NCBI GenBank assembly: GCA_028281445.1
Contig: JANQJW010000067.1
Location: 1 to 64,000, forward strand
Reading direction: 5' to 3'
Length of the DNA: 64,000 bases
From: Planctomycetota bacterium
GTDB lineage: Bacteria; Planctomycetota; PLA2; JAEUHO01
The position numbers and the translations under genes are program-made. Shown in pieces: positions 62,870-64,000 of this stretch. The first letter of the stretch is position 1; every line of letters starts with the position of its first letter. Below the pieces are notes generated by a model that had not been told where the DNA came from, did not search any database, and was given only the letters and a program-made list of their open reading frames with translations.

Positions 62870-64000
62870 ATGTACCGAACCACCGCGCACCTTGCACTTC
62901 TCTTGCTGCTCGTGCTCGCCTTCGCGTCGCCGGCCTTTGCGCACGGCGGCCAGTATCGCGGCCCGGGCGGCCACGTTCCGCCGGGGCTGAAGGAGCCGGG
63001 CGATCCGACCCCGCCGCCGCCTCCGCCTCCCGGCAGCCCGCCGACCACGGGCGAGCCGACAACGCCCTCGGCCCCCGGCGCACCGCCGCAGCCTACGGAT
63101 CCCGGAACGCCGACGCCGCCGTCGACGACACCCGGCGACACGCCGACGCCGCAGGGTCGCCGTCCCGGCGCCAACAGCCTCGGCATGGACAGCTGGATGT
63201 TCTGGTACGAGTACAACAAGTCCCAGCTCCAGAACCTCAAGAAGTCGATCTACGCCGACTACGACACGGACAGCCCGTGGACGTCGATGGGCAGTGGCGG
63301 CCACACGACGCGCTCCGGCCGCTCGCAGGCGACGCGCGCGCTGACGCACTCCACGATCATCCCGGCGATGCGCTGGGCGATGGAGATGAAGAACAGCGAC
63401 CACCAGGACACGCAGTCCGCGGCCTACATCGCACTCGCCAAGATCACGAACGACCCGAGTGACATCGAGCGCATCCAGGCCGGCATCGAGAGCAAGAACT
63501 ACATCACGCGCGAGTCGAGCGCGCTCGCCCTCGGCCTTCTGCGCCGCGCGCGCCAGAGCGACCAGTTCGACGCCATCACGCTGGACAAGGTCCGTACGTT
63601 CTTGTTCCAGGTCTTCGAGAACGACAAGCACATCGCGCGTACGCGTGCGTTCGCGGCCCTGGCCCTTGGCCTGCTGGCCGATCAGCCGACGGGCTCTGAG
63701 CGCTATGCAGGCGGGCACGCCACGACGGCGCGGCTCTTCGAGCTGCTCCAGCGCTCCTACAAGCACCCGGACCTCCGGGTCGGGCTTCTGGTCGGTATCA
63801 GCATGCAGTCGCCCGAGACGGTGACGGAAGAGCAGCGCAAGCTGCTGCGCGTCTGCGCCGGCGTCGGCCGCATCAAGAACGACGAGGCCCGCCGCAACGT
63901 ACGACAGTTCGCCGCGCTCGCGCTCGGGCGCCTCAGCCATCGCGGCGAGGACGTGCTGTTCCTCCAGCGCCTGCTGACGCAGCGCCGCAATGCGAACGCC
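62870..64000 (+). CDS. Secreted HEAT-repeat protein with HGGQYRGPGG N-terminus (copy 2, cut off by window edge)
   Basis: The ATG at 62870 has aggaaggg 8 nt upstream. 377 codons are in the window and the 3' end is missing. A signal peptide (HLALLLLLVLAFASPAFA) is followed by HGGQYRGPGGHVPP, a Pro-rich linker, MDSWMFWYEYNKSQLQNLKK and HEAT-like repeats (HQDTQSAAYIALAKITNDPSDIERI, SSALALGLLRRARQSDQFDAITLDKVRTFLFQVFENDKHIARTRAFAALALGLLADQP). It aligns along its length with 57658-59715, so the two are paralogs around the sigma fusion gene. Confidence 0.9.
   Translation, partial: MYRTTAHLALLLLLVLAFASPAFAHGGQYRGPGGHVPPGLKEPGDPTPPPPPPPGSPPTTGEPTTPSAPGAPPQPTDPGTPTPPSTTPGDTPTPQGRRPGANSLGMDSWMFWYEYNKSQLQNLKKSIYADYDTDSPWTSMGSGGHTTRSGRSQATRALTHSTIIPAMRWAMEMKNSDHQDTQSAAYIALAKITNDPSDIERIQAGIESKNYITRESSALALGLLRRARQSDQFDAITLDKVRTFLFQVFENDKHIARTRAFAALALGLLADQPTGSERYAGGHATTARLFELLQRSYKHPDLRVGLLVGISMQSPETVTEEQRKLLRVCAGVGRIKNDEARRNVRQFAALALGRLSHRGEDVLFLQRLLTQRRNANA

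Overview
The window is very GC-rich, gene-dense bacterial DNA. Several traits point to an uncultured member of the Planctomycetota or a close relative: secreted HEAT-repeat proteins that begin AHGGQYRGPGG after the signal peptide, many lipoproteins and exported repeat proteins, a sigma factor fused to a long carboxypeptidase-regulatory-like region, and TPR-CHAT proteins. No 16S or other rRNA is present, so the placement is an inference. A predicted outer-membrane barrel and many lipobox proteins imply a two-membrane envelope.

Layout. 1-3.7 kb: minus-strand envelope genes (a cut-off membrane protein, a prenyltransferase-repeat-like protein, a SurA-like lipoprotein and a Rossmann-like lipoprotein). 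3.9-5.3 kb: a B12-binding radical SAM enzyme. 5.4-10.1 kb: mfd and rnc. 10.3-19.8 kb: accessory genes (regulatory-like repeat protein, ankyrin protein, exported TPR-CHAT protein, a frameshifted lipoprotein, a plant-type LRR lipoprotein, a Uma2-type nuclease). 19.9-22.7 kb: purH and prfB; prfB keeps its programmed +1 frameshift. 22.8-25.2 kb: a bactofilin-like membrane protein and a GH114-type glycosidase.

25.2-37.0 kb holds a Pel-type exopolysaccharide operon in the order pelA(deacetylase part)-pelB-pelD-pelE-pelF-pelG, nearly all joined by 1-47 nt overlaps. No pelC is visible, and the glycosidase half that is fused into PelA in Pseudomonas may be replaced by the convergent GH114 gene. PelD keeps an RxxD c-di-GMP I-site before a degenerate GGDEF. 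A lone receiver protein lies just upstream. The logic would be c-di-GMP binding to PelD, polymerisation by PelF, export by PelG/PelE, deacetylation by PelA and passage through PelB.

38.3-55.2 kb has three six-unit beta-propeller lipoproteins of one family plus the end of a fourth. Between them are a translationally coupled sigma factor/anti-sigma-like/TPR-CHAT cassette (39.7-44.6 kb), a VWA-HEAT protein, an AI-2E-family membrane protein, a truncated methyltransferase, pyk and typA. Between the methyltransferase and pyk, about 770 bp without a recognisable gene ends in a strong minus-strand terminator and may encode a structured RNA. 55.3-64 kb: a LOG-domain fusion protein, two paralogous HEAT-repeat secreted proteins, and between them the membrane-anchored sigma fusion.

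Small dispersed palindromic repeats sit in several intergenic gaps (5.3, 47.8, 59.8 and 62.6 kb), and one of them forms the broken end of the methyltransferase. No tRNA, rRNA, CRISPR array or insertion sequence was recognised.
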